Counted from the first letter of the stretch, positions 1 to 5,523 are shown. The stretch: DNA of 5,523 nucleotides from Lachnospiraceae bacterium (GCA_017553665.1 JAFZKM010000200.1:1-5523), one strand, 5' to 3'. The notes: a model not told the origin generated them from the letters alone. Program-made: numbers and translations.

Positions 1-1128
1 CGCGCCTTCTTCAACAGCAGTATATGTAGCGTCCGCGCCGGAAGGAATGATAAGCGAGATGGTACCGCCAAGTCTCGACCTGAACTTTTCCTTTCCGTTC
101 TTTCTGTATATAATGCAGGAATCACCGCCGGTAAGGATCAGCTCGCCGCCCTCTACGCTCATCGTGTCATAAACGATCCCGGTCTCCACCGAAGCGGTTT
201 CCTGGCCGTTATTATTATATACGGTAATTTTGCATACACCGTCGTTCTGTTTTTTCGCGATCGCGAACCAGCTTTCGCGTCCGGTGACCGATGCGGTCAC
301 TCCCTCTCCCGTAAAACGCTTCAACTCCTCCGGAACCTCTCTGAACTTATAGAGGACGCTCTGCTTGTCATCGGAGACAAGCACGCGGTCATTACCAAGG
401 AATCTCACGTCCGGTATCAGACTGTCCTCAAAGGAATAGCTGCCTACTGTTTTATCGGAATAGTTCTGTCCGACTTCACCGAAATTATAAAAGGTAACCC
501 AGGCAGCCTGAGTCTGTCCGGCCTGCAGGTATGAGGTGACCAGCTTACTCCCGTCAATCGACAGTGCCATCGCGACCGGGAACCCTGACTTGCGGACCTC
601 GGTCTTTATATCGATGAGCATATTGCCCGCAAAATCATATATATAGATATGATCGTAATCTCCGCCGTCGGTCCTTATCGCTGTATTGCCCTGTCCCGAC
701 ACACACAGGTCCGCGATCTTCTCCGAAACATTGATGACATTGTTCGAGCCCGAGCCGTCCGTTACGTGCACGGTATTGGCGCCTCTGTCGGCAAACGCGG
801 CAAAATCGCCTCCCACAGCCGCGATCGGCGAGGTCAGGTCATAGCTTATCTTCCAAATAACGCTGCCGCTCCGGTCATGTCCTTCCGCTCCGTCACTGTT
901 GTAAAGAATGTATCCCTTATCCGTCTCCATGCAGAGCGCGTTGGGGATATTTTCCGTCCTGCTCACTGCCTCCCACGAGGTGTAAGTCGTCTTCTTCATC
1001 ACTGCCGTCCAGATGATGACGCCTATGATGCCAAGCGCGAGCACCGCCATCACAACGACAGCGCCCCAGCTTCGGGGGCGCCTCGTTGTTTCATATTCGT
1101 TTTCGTAATTCTCGTCTGTTTCTCTCAT
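1..1128 (-). CDS. Membrane-anchored DUF5711-type protein, 3' end cut off by the window
   Basis: Translating the minus strand from the ATG at 1128-1126 gives 376 codons without a stop, so the gene runs off the left edge. Residues 1-20 are charged and end in RRPR. Residues 21-43 (starting WGAVVV) form one hydrophobic helix, followed by MKK, which looks like a signal anchor. The rest is a run of beta-strand-like segments with repeated short phrases such as VGGDFAAFADRG, YIYDFAGN, ALSIDGSKLVTSYL and SFEDSLIPDVRFLGNDR, which reads like a beta-propeller. These phrases match my memory of the DUF5711 family of Clostridia, whose function is unknown; members are about 400 residues, so only a short C-terminal part should be missing. 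The propeller is probably extracytoplasmic. The start overlaps the upstream stop as ATGA and has only a weak GGAA upstream, so translation is probably coupled. The family name is from memory; the topology is inferred. Confidence 0.82.
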   Translation of the reverse strand, partial: MRETDENYENEYETTRRPRSWGAVVVMAVLALGIIGVIIWTAVMKKTTYTSWEAVSRTENIPNALCMETDKGYILYNSDGAEGHDRSGSVIWKISYDLTSPIAAVGGDFAAFADRGANTVHVTDGSGSNNVINVSEKIADLCVSGQGNTAIRTDGGDYDHIYIYDFAGNMLIDIKTEVRKSGFPVAMALSIDGSKLVTSYLQAGQTQAAWVTFYNFGEVGQNYSDKTVGSYSFEDSLIPDVRFLGNDRVLVSDDKQSVLYKFREVPEELKRFTGEGVTASVTGRESWFAIAKKQNDGVCKITVYNNNGQETASVETGIVYDTMSVEGGELILTGGDSCIIYRKNGKEKFRSRLGGTISLIIPSGADATYTAVEEGA

Positions 1129-2465
1129 ACTGTTCCGGCCAGATTATTCTTATAATAGGTTATCGCTTCGGCAACGCTCTTCGCATTGCCCTTTTCAATG
1201 ATGTCAACGAGACTGTCGAGCATCGGAACGCTCAGGTTCTCCTTGCCGAGATAGGTCTCATATTTGGAAGATATATCAACGGAGAGCGATTTGATCTTCG
1301 ACTCAGCCTCAGCCTGCTGCTTATAAGCTGCTTCGTTTTCACTCTTCATGCGGTCAAGCTCTTCGGCATAGCGCGCTTTGATCTCTTCGGTAATGTCCTT
1401 CTTCGCTGTGTTCTCAAACTCCGAAAGAGCCTGTTTCTTGCGATTGATGATATCGTCAAGCTCAAGATCGAGTCCGCTCAGCTCTTCGTCATACTTCTCA
1501 AGTCCGTACTGGCTCTCGTCCTTATCCTTGCGGATGCTCTTTTCCATCTTTCTGATGCGCTTTTTGATGCGGTCGCTCTTGTCACGAAGGAGCTTAGCCT
1601 GCTTGAGGGCTTCGGAATGCTTCTCCTTTACAAGCTTGAAGATAAGCGTGAAGATGAGCAGAACCAACGCGATGACTCCGGCATAGATCGCCACAAGAAT
1701 GATCGTTTTGCTCCTGACGGTATCCGGCAGGAACTGGAAAATACCGAATGGTATTGCCAGCAGTATCACAACCGACAGAAGGATGATCAGGAAATCACCC
1801 AGGCCGTCGGGCATAAACATTGTAAAGAAGTAATTGTTGTTAAACAGCCGTGAGATATGCTCGCGTGAATAGATCCCGCGAACATCCTGCTTCAGGCCGC
1901 GGATCTGCTCGTTAAGCTCCGCGGTCTCGGCCGAAACTCTCTCATCGACCTTTGTTCCCTTGAACTTGTCGCGCTTCGCCTTAACATTCTTTAAACGTCC
2001 GCGGGTCTGCTCAATGGTCTCGTCAAAGCTCTTCTCTACCTCCGCGCGTCTCTTTGAAAGTGTGGAAGTGATCTCACCGTCCATCGATTTCTGCTTTGCC
2101 GAAATATCCTTATCCAGCTGCTGCTGTTTCTCGGCCAGATCCGATACCCTGACCTTCAGCTCGTCAAGCTCCAATACTCTCGCCTTGATCTCGCGGAGTA
2201 CTTCCGCGCCCGCGTTCAGGATATTCCCCGTTTCTGCCGGAGCAGTAACAGGATCCGGAACCGCAGGGTTCTCGTAAACCGGAGCTTCGTAAGCAGGAGT
2301 CTCATAAGCGGGAGCCTCATAAGCCGGTGTTTCAAAAGCCGGTGCTTCCGCAGGCGTCTCCGCGGGAATGCCATAGTTTTCCGCCGTCTCGGAAACGACA
2401 CTGTTCACCTCTTCGGTGATCTCCGGATTCTCTGTAAGATTCTGATCAAATAAACCGTCACCCAT
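1125..2465 (-). CDS. Uncharacterised protein with Pro/Ala/Tyr/Glu repeats, two coiled coils and two membrane helices
   Basis: I do not recognise a named family. The 446-residue protein starts at an ATG with AAGGAGAGG (2480-2472) nine bases upstream. Its parts in order are as follows. Residues 1-35 are acidic. Residues 36-80 are a low-complexity stretch of pentads such as ETPAY and EAPAY. Residues about 85-196 are highly charged and heptad-like, a probable coiled coil. Residues 197-224 contain GIYSREHISRLFNNNYFF and look conserved. Residues 225-246 and 254-276 are hydrophobic helices joined by a loop of about seven residues. Residues about 280-405 form a second basic-acidic coiled coil. Residues 414-441 are a short C-terminal helix pair (SLVDIIEKGNAKSVAEAI). 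The short loop and the Lys-rich flank after helix 2 suggest a hairpin with both coiled coils in the cytoplasm. It follows recR by 29 bases and overlaps the next gene by 4. An envelope scaffold or stress sensor is possible, but the sequence does not show which. Confidence 0.85.
   Translation of the reverse strand: MGDGLFDQNLTENPEITEEVNSVVSETAENYGIPAETPAEAPAFETPAYEAPAYETPAYEAPVYENPAVPDPVTAPAETGNILNAGAEVLREIKARVLELDELKVRVSDLAEKQQQLDKDISAKQKSMDGEITSTLSKRRAEVEKSFDETIEQTRGRLKNVKAKRDKFKGTKVDERVSAETAELNEQIRGLKQDVRGIYSREHISRLFNNNYFFTMFMPDGLGDFLIILLSVVILLAIPFGIFQFLPDTVRSKTIILVAIYAGVIALVLLIFTLIFKLVKEKHSEALKQAKLLRDKSDRIKKRIRKMEKSIRKDKDESQYGLEKYDEELSGLDLELDDIINRKKQALSEFENTAKKDITEEIKARYAEELDRMKSENEAAYKQQAEAESKIKSLSVDISSKYETYLGKENLSVPMLDSLVDIIEKGNAKSVAEAITYYKNNLAGTV
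2266..2355 (-). repeat. Six tandem 15-bp units encoding a PAYE-type pentapeptide repeat
   Basis: On the plus strand, six 15-base units begin at 2266, 2281, 2296, 2311, 2326 and 2341. Examples are GGAGCTTCGTAAGCA, GGAGTCTCATAAGCG and GGAGCCTCATAAGCC; the outer units are more diverged. Each unit encodes five residues of the pattern P-A-[YF]-E-[AT] in the N-terminal part of the coiled-coil membrane protein (about residues 37-66). Because the unit is a multiple of three, gain or loss of copies would keep the reading frame and only change the length of this flexible segment. Confidence 0.9.
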
Positions 2466-2494
2466 ATAATACCTCTCCTTCCGGCTGCGCTGTC

Positions 2495-3091
2495 CTAAAG
2501 TTCCACTCTGCCATCAAGAGCACGCAGCAATGTTACTTCGTCAATGTTTTCCAGATCTCCGCCGACCGGGATGCCGGTCGCTATCCTGCTGATCTTGATC
2601 CCCGTAGGCTTTATGAGTTTCGAAATGTACATGGCCGTCGCCTCGCCTTCGAGGCTCGAATTGGTGGAAATGATGACCTCATCAACATCCTTCTGCAGCC
2701 TGACCATAAGCTCCTTCAGCCTGATATCGGCAGGCCCGATGCCGAGCATCGGGGAGATCGCTCCGTGCAGCACATGATACACTCCGTCATACTTGCCGGT
2801 CTTCTCATACGCCGCAAGATCGCGGGAATTCTCTACAACCATTATCACCCGCTTGTTCCTGCCGGGACTCGCGCAGATCGGGCAGATATCGCTGTCCGTC
2901 AGCGTGCAGCATTCCCTGCAATAGCGGATATTCTCCTTTGCTTCCGTGATCGCGGATGTCAACGACTGCACCTGCTCCTTCGGCATGTTCAGTATATGAA
3001 ACGCCAGACGCTGCGCAGACTTGCGGCCGACCCCGGGAAGCCTTCCGAGTTCTTCTATCAGTTTGTTTATCTTATCGCTGTAATACTCCAT
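2495..3091 (-). CDS. recR: Recombination mediator protein RecR
   Basis: RecR acts with RecO (and RecF) in the cytoplasm to load RecA onto single-stranded DNA coated with SSB during gap repair. The 198-residue length is exactly typical. A helix-hairpin-helix DNA-binding motif is seen at residues 18-28 (LPGVGRKSAQR). A four-cysteine zinc finger is at C58, C61, C70 and C73. A Toprim domain follows, from VIMVVENSRDL (about 82-92) to the STNSSLEGEAT segment (142-152). The C-terminal GIPVGGDLENIDEVTLLRAL segment is the usual Walker-like tail of the family. The start lies six bases after the ybaB stop. The only GGAGG upstream (3115-3111) is 19 bases away and inside ybaB, too far for a normal ribosome binding site, so translation is probably coupled to ybaB. 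All key residues are present. Confidence 0.97.
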   Translation of the reverse strand: MEYYSDKINKLIEELGRLPGVGRKSAQRLAFHILNMPKEQVQSLTSAITEAKENIRYCRECCTLTDSDICPICASPGRNKRVIMVVENSRDLAAYEKTGKYDGVYHVLHGAISPMLGIGPADIRLKELMVRLQKDVDEVIISTNSSLEGEATAMYISKLIKPTGIKISRIATGIPVGGDLENIDEVTLLRALDGRVEL

Positions 3092-3097
3092 GTTCTA

Positions 3098-3463
3098 TCA
3101 GAAAGGGAATCCTCCGCCCAGACCACCGAGTCCGCCGAGTCCTCCCGCAAGAGAACCGTAAGCCTCGGACTGCTCGTCCTCCATCTTGCGGAACGCTTCG
3201 TTAACCGCCGCAATGATAAGGTCCTGAAGCATCTCGATATCATCGGGATCGACAACCTCGGGCGCAAGCTTGATCGAAGTGATCTCCTTTTTACCCGAGA
3301 CTTTAACGGTAACGGCTCCGCCGCCCGCAGCAGCCTCCCATTCCTTCGTCTCCAGTTCCTTCTGCTTTTCTTCCATCTGTCTCTGCATGCGCTGTGCCTG
3401 TTTCATCAGGTTAGTCATGCTTCCGGGCATTCCGCCTCCGGGGAATCCGCCTTTTTTACCCAT
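3098..3463 (-). CDS. ybaB: YbaB/EbfC family nucleoid-associated DNA-binding protein
   Basis: Proteins of this family are small dimers that bind DNA and are encoded between dnaX and recR in many bacteria; their exact role is still debated. The 121-residue product shows the family core: an N-terminal helix with [17 protein letters not shown] (about 18-34), a strand region with [18 protein letters not shown] (44-61) and [16 protein letters not shown] (64-79), and the C-terminal helix [17 protein letters not shown] (82-98). The N-terminus ([14 protein letters not shown]) is glycine-rich. The tail consists of GGL repeats encoded by 9-base units around 3110-3145, ending in GGFPF, which resembles the GFKMPF end of the E. 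coli protein. The ATG at 3463 is supported by AGGAGG at 3478-3473, nine bases upstream in the 21-base gap after dnaX. Confidence 0.96.
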   Translation of the reverse strand: MGKKGGFPGGGMPGSMTNLMKQAQRMQRQMEEKQKELETKEWEAAAGGGAVTVKVSGKKEITSIKLAPEVVDPDDIEMLQDLIIAAVNEAFRKMEDEQSEAYGSLAGGLGGLGGLGGGFPF

Positions 3464-3484
3464 TTTGAAAAACCTCCTGCAATA

Positions 3485-5044
3485 TTATTCTTCGGAATCC
3501 GTATATTCTATAGGCATATTCTTAATGAACTGCGTAATATCGACCATCTTGCCGGCTTTGTTCTTATCGGCGAACTCAAGCTCGACCTCGACATCCTTAC
3601 CCGTGAGTACTGCAAGGCTTCGCTTCAGATCCGCCAGTCGCTCCTCTCTGGCCACCGCGCCCATATCGTAATCGTTCGTGAATACGATCTTCAGTTTATC
3701 ACCCTCTCCGACCGTAGGTTTCGCCGTGATCAGAGAATTGCGGATGAGAGGCGACTGTTTATTGATCACGGTGTTCCAGTTCTCCGCGATCTTCCGTATA
3801 TCATCGGTGAGCGGCTTCGCAAGAACCTGCGGCTCCTGCTCCTCCTGCTCTTCTTTCTCCGCCGATCCTTCACCTGCCGTCCTGAACACTCCGCTCTCAA
3901 GCTTCTGTTCAAGGACTCTGATCCTGTCTGAGAGAGTATCGTCCCTGGTCTCCGTATCGGGCCTGCACATCTTTATCAGCTCAACCTCGACCATCAGCCT
4001 CTTCTGTGACGCGTACCTGATCCTGTTCGAAAGCTCGGAGAGAATGCGGATATACCTGATGATCGTGCCTTCTTCCATCGCCTCCGCCTCACTCAGCAGA
4101 AGCTGCATATTGTCTGCCGAGAACTCCAGCACTTCTGCCGGATCGTCGGCGGTTTTGGCAATGAGCAGATTCCTCAGATACCATGCGAAATCATTCACGA
4201 ACTGAGTAAGCTCCCTGCCCTGCATCACGATATCGTCCAGCAGGGAAAGACATGTATCCACGCTGCCCTTCAGGATGTATCTCAGCAATACCGAGAATAC
4301 ATCGATATCCACTGCTCCGAGCACTTCGAGTACTTTCTCGTAAGTGAGCTTCTGTCCCAGATAAAACGCGATGCACTGGTCGAGCAGACTCTGCGCGTCG
4401 CGCATCGAACCGTCGGCAGTCTTCGCGATGTAACGAAGCGCTTTATCCTCGGTTTCGATCCCTTCCTGACGCATAAGATCCGCCAGACACTCCGTGATCG
4501 TATCGACCGTGATCCTCTTAAAATCATAGCGCTGACAGCGCGAAAGGATCGTAACGGGGATCTTATGGACTTCAGTTGTGGCAAGTATGAAGATGACATA
4601 TGACGGGGGCTCTTCAAGAGTCTTCAGGAGCGCGTTGAACGCGCCCGATGAAAGCATATGCACCTCGTCAATGATATAGACCTTATATTTTCCTTCGGTC
4701 GGGGAATACCTCACCTCATCGATGATATCGCGGATATTGTCAACACCGTTGTTCGAAGCTGCGTCGATCTCGATCACGTTCATCGAGGTCCTCGCGTCGA
4801 TCGCCCTACAGACCGCGCACTCACCGCACGGACTTCCGTCGATCGGATGCTCGCAGTTCACGGCCTTCGCAAAAAGCTTCGCGACAGATGTCTTTCCCGT
4901 TCCTCTGGTTCCGCAGAAAAGATAGGCATGACCGATACGTCCGGCGTTCATCTGGTTTTTGAGCGTCGTAACGATATGGTCCTGTCCCTTGACCCTGTCA
5001 AAGGACGAAGGCCTGTATTTCCTGTATAAAGCCAGATAAGACAT
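3485..5044 (-). CDS. dnaX: DNA polymerase III subunit tau (DnaX)
   Basis: DnaX is the ATPase core of the clamp loader that places the beta clamp on primed DNA and ties it to the replicative polymerase and helicase. From the ATG at 5044 the protein has 519 residues. It shows the N-terminal YRKYRPSSFD, Walker A GTRGTGKT (45-52), a zinc module with C64, C73, C76 and C79, Walker B VYIIDEVH (122-129), sensor-1 region ATTE (155-158), the SRC arginine-finger motif (168-170) and sensor-2 GSMRDA (212-217). The domain III collar ends near KMCRP (358-362). A Glu/Gln-rich linker (about 392-406) leads to a C-terminal domain of about 110 residues. I see no A-AAA-AAG type slippery site in the linker, so only the full-length form is expected. 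A longer reading from the ATG at 5074 is less likely: the promoter puts the transcript start near 5070. Likely first gene of the operon. Confidence 0.96.
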   Translation of the reverse strand: MSYLALYRKYRPSSFDRVKGQDHIVTTLKNQMNAGRIGHAYLFCGTRGTGKTSVAKLFAKAVNCEHPIDGSPCGECAVCRAIDARTSMNVIEIDAASNNGVDNIRDIIDEVRYSPTEGKYKVYIIDEVHMLSSGAFNALLKTLEEPPSYVIFILATTEVHKIPVTILSRCQRYDFKRITVDTITECLADLMRQEGIETEDKALRYIAKTADGSMRDAQSLLDQCIAFYLGQKLTYEKVLEVLGAVDIDVFSVLLRYILKGSVDTCLSLLDDIVMQGRELTQFVNDFAWYLRNLLIAKTADDPAEVLEFSADNMQLLLSEAEAMEEGTIIRYIRILSELSNRIRYASQKRLMVEVELIKMCRPDTETRDDTLSDRIRVLEQKLESGVFRTAGEGSAEKEEQEEQEPQVLAKPLTDDIRKIAENWNTVINKQSPLIRNSLITAKPTVGEGDKLKIVFTNDYDMGAVAREERLADLKRSLAVLTGKDVEVELEFADKNKAGKMVDITQFIKNMPIEYTDSEE

Positions 5045-5051
5045 CCGCCCG

Positions 5052-5056
5052 CCTCC
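5052..5056 (-). promoter_or_regulatory. Ribosome binding site that fixes the dnaX start
   Basis: On the minus strand, GGAGG at 5056-5052 lies seven bases before the ATG at 5044. The next residues, MSYLALYRKYRP, are the usual DnaX N-terminus. This selects 5044 over the upstream in-frame ATG at 5074. Confidence 0.85.
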
Positions 5057-5076
5057 GTATGCCGAATAATACAAAT

Positions 5077-5105
5077 ATTATAAAATATCACGGGCAGGAA
5101 TGCAA
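5077..5105 (-). promoter_or_regulatory. Sigma-A-type promoter of the dnaX operon
   Basis: On the minus strand, TTGCAT (5105-5100) and a perfect TATAAT (5082-5077) are separated by exactly 17 bases. The -35 box keeps only the TTG of the consensus. The transcript would start near 5070, leaving a leader of about 26 bases with the ribosome binding site. The surrounding sequence is strongly AT-rich compared with the flanking genes. Confidence 0.72.
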
Positions 5106-5118
5106 TCGTGGTTTCCGC

Positions 5119-5147
5119 TTTTCTATACCGAAAGCTTATGATAGAAT
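5119..5147 (+). promoter_or_regulatory. Probable extended -10 promoter of the small divergent gene
   Basis: TAGAAT at 5142-5147 is preceded directly by TGA, giving the TGn extension of an extended -10 element. TTTTCT at 5119-5124, 17 bases upstream, is a poor -35 box, which the extended -10 could offset. The transcript would start near 5154, about 30 bases before the GTG start. An overlapping TATGAT at 5137-5142 is an alternative -10. Confidence 0.45.
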
Positions 5148-5151
5148 CTAT
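5141..5151. promoter_or_regulatory. Short perfect palindrome ATAGA-A-TCTAT over the -10 region
   Basis: The arms ATAGA and TCTAT are exact reverse complements around one central base, and overlap the proposed -10 box of the small gene. This position would suit an operator, but an 11-base palindrome in AT-rich DNA can easily arise by chance. Confidence 0.2.
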
Positions 5152-5172
5152 GTAAACGATCACTGCAGCTTC

Positions 5173-5178
5173 AGGAGG
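5173..5178 (+). promoter_or_regulatory. Ribosome binding site that fixes a GTG start
   Basis: A perfect AGGAGG lies six bases before GTG at 5185-5187. It supports this GTG as the start rather than the in-frame ATG at 5059, which sits inside the dnaX leader on the opposite strand and upstream of the proposed plus-strand promoter. Confidence 0.85.
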
Positions 5179-5184
5179 GATAAC

Positions 5185-5445
5185 GTGAAAATCTGGTTCA
5201 GGCTGTCACGCGACAGCCGTACGATAAAAGAAATTACGGTCGAGAACAACGAAGACATCTCCCGTACCGCGAAGGTCTTCGCCTCTCTCGAGAAAGCCTG
5301 TCATGACCTGGATCTCGCGGTTCCGGTCTGGCTCGATCCCACGATAAATGAATTTAAGTACCGCGCGAGGGCACGTTTCCCGCGCGACAGCTTCCACGAG
5401 GAAGTGGATTTTGATTACATGGAGATAAGGGTTTTGGAAGAATAA
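5185..5445 (+). CDS. Small conserved-looking protein of unknown function, divergent from dnaX
   Basis: With the GTG start the product has 86 residues, beginning MKIWFRLSRDSRTIKE. It contains a central ASLEKACHDLDLAVPVWLD segment (about 32-50) and ends in FDYMEIRVLEE. The pattern strand-helix-strand, with RARFPRDSFHEEVDFDYMEI near the end, suggests a small compact alpha/beta protein. There are no cysteine clusters, signal peptide or membrane helix, so it is probably cytoplasmic. I recall very similar small uncharacterised proteins in Lachnospiraceae (a FW-R-L start, VW-LD in the middle, F-DSF and DFDY-EI at the end), but no function. It is transcribed away from the dnaX operon from its own promoter and followed at once by a hairpin, so it appears to be a single-gene unit. 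Codon choice resembles its neighbours. Confidence 0.85.
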   Translation: MKIWFRLSRDSRTIKEITVENNEDISRTAKVFASLEKACHDLDLAVPVWLDPTINEFKYRARARFPRDSFHEEVDFDYMEIRVLEE

Positions 5446-5475
5446 AACACGCCGGAGCTGCTGCCCCGGCGTTTC
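5444..5475. terminator. Hairpin terminator, probably bidirectional
   Basis: The arms ACGCCGG (5449-5455) and CCGGCGT (5466-5472) form a perfect 7-bp GC-rich stem with a 10-base loop. It begins four bases after the small gene's stop codon. On the plus strand only TTT-CC follows, a weak U-tract. On the minus strand the stem is followed by G-TTTT-ATT, a better one, so it may mainly end a convergent gene entering from the right. Confidence 0.65.
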
Positions 5476-5488
5476 CTGTCATCTGTCA

Positions 5489-5523
5489 TCATTCAAATCT
5501 GAAAAACTGGTCAAAGCTTCTTA
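5489..5523 (-). CDS. Possible C-terminal tail of a convergent gene
   Basis: This is the only minus-strand frame still open where the convergent tail meets the hairpin at suitable spacing. It reads RSFDQFFRFE and then two stop codons in a row (TGA TGA at 5491-5486). The hairpin that follows has its better U-tract on this strand, which suits a gene ending here. Ten codons are too few to name a family, and another minus-strand frame stops at 5511, so this is tentative. Confidence 0.3.
   Translation of the reverse strand, partial: RSFDQFFRFE

Noticed and set aside
649..1155. A 168-codon plus-strand frame antisense to the DUF5711-type gene
   Set aside because: The minus strand encodes a coherent anchored propeller-like protein over the whole stretch, while the plus-strand product is Arg/His-rich and resembles nothing.
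1086..1853. A 255-codon open frame on the plus strand antisense to the coiled-coil membrane protein
   Set aside because: It mirrors the codon bias of the real minus-strand gene, which has a good ribosome binding site and coherent domains. Its hydrophobic look comes from antisense Glu/Lys codons.
2262..2360. CRISPR-like array
   Set aside because: The 15-base units are directly adjacent, have no spacers and lie in frame inside a coding region.
3825..3900. Programmed frameshift in dnaX giving a short gamma form
   Set aside because: The Glu-rich linker region was read for a slippery heptamer of the A-AAA-AAG kind and none was seen.
2765..3931. A 388-codon open frame on the plus strand antisense to recR, ybaB and the end of dnaX
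   Set aside because: It lies wholly opposite three firmly identified genes. Its poly-Leu stretch is only the antisense of the DnaX Glu/Gln linker, and the composition is Arg/Leu-rich without any family likeness.
4282..4617. Minus-strand open frames of 61-111 codons inside dnaX
   Set aside because: They are out-of-frame readings of dnaX, Arg/Ser-rich and without start signals.
5059..5184. Longer form of the small plus-strand gene starting at ATG 5059
   Set aside because: The extra 42 residues would be encoded by the divergent promoter region, and the GTG at 5185 has a perfect AGGAGG.
1..5523. Mobile element, defence island or other exotic system
   Set aside because: No transposase, integrase, inverted terminal repeats, tRNA, toxin-antitoxin pair or compositional break was seen. 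The region is a conserved housekeeping operon with two uncharacterised distal genes.

Overview
The window looks like an ordinary chromosomal segment from a member of the class Clostridia, most probably a Lachnospiraceae-type Firmicute. The reasons are the gene order dnaX - ybaB/ebfC - recR, strong AGGAGG-type ribosome binding sites, a YbaB protein with the glycine-rich N-terminus common in that family, a DUF5711-type protein, and a small divergent protein family next to dnaX that I recall mainly from Lachnospiraceae. Base composition looks close to half G+C by eye. The genus cannot be fixed from the sequence.

Layout. Five genes read leftwards on the minus strand as one apparent operon. They are dnaX (5044-3485, clamp-loader tau subunit), ybaB/ebfC (3463-3098, nucleoid-associated protein), recR (3091-2495, recombination mediator), an uncharacterised protein with two coiled coils and two membrane helices (2465-1125), and a membrane-anchored DUF5711-type protein (1128 to beyond position 1). 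The gaps are 21, 6 and 29 bases, then a 4-base ATGA overlap, and I see no terminator between the genes. A good promoter lies just upstream of dnaX: TTGCAT, 17 bases, TATAAT. A 140-base divergent intergenic region (5045-5184) separates dnaX from a small plus-strand gene (5185-5445, GTG start, 86 residues, unknown function). That gene is followed by a GC-rich hairpin that could stop transcription from both sides. The last 35 bases are consistent with the tail of a convergent minus-strand gene.

How the genes fit together. The first three operon genes belong to replication and repair: DnaX loads the sliding clamp, RecR works with RecO/RecF to load RecA at gaps, and YbaB binds DNA. The two distal genes encode envelope proteins with no known link to DNA repair. 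Their overlapping stop and start codons suggest they are made together and may work together.

The window was read for an undescribed system. The only part that is not well-understood housekeeping is the recR-distal pair of membrane proteins, and to a lesser extent the small divergent gene. There is no mobile element, CRISPR array, tRNA or rRNA here.
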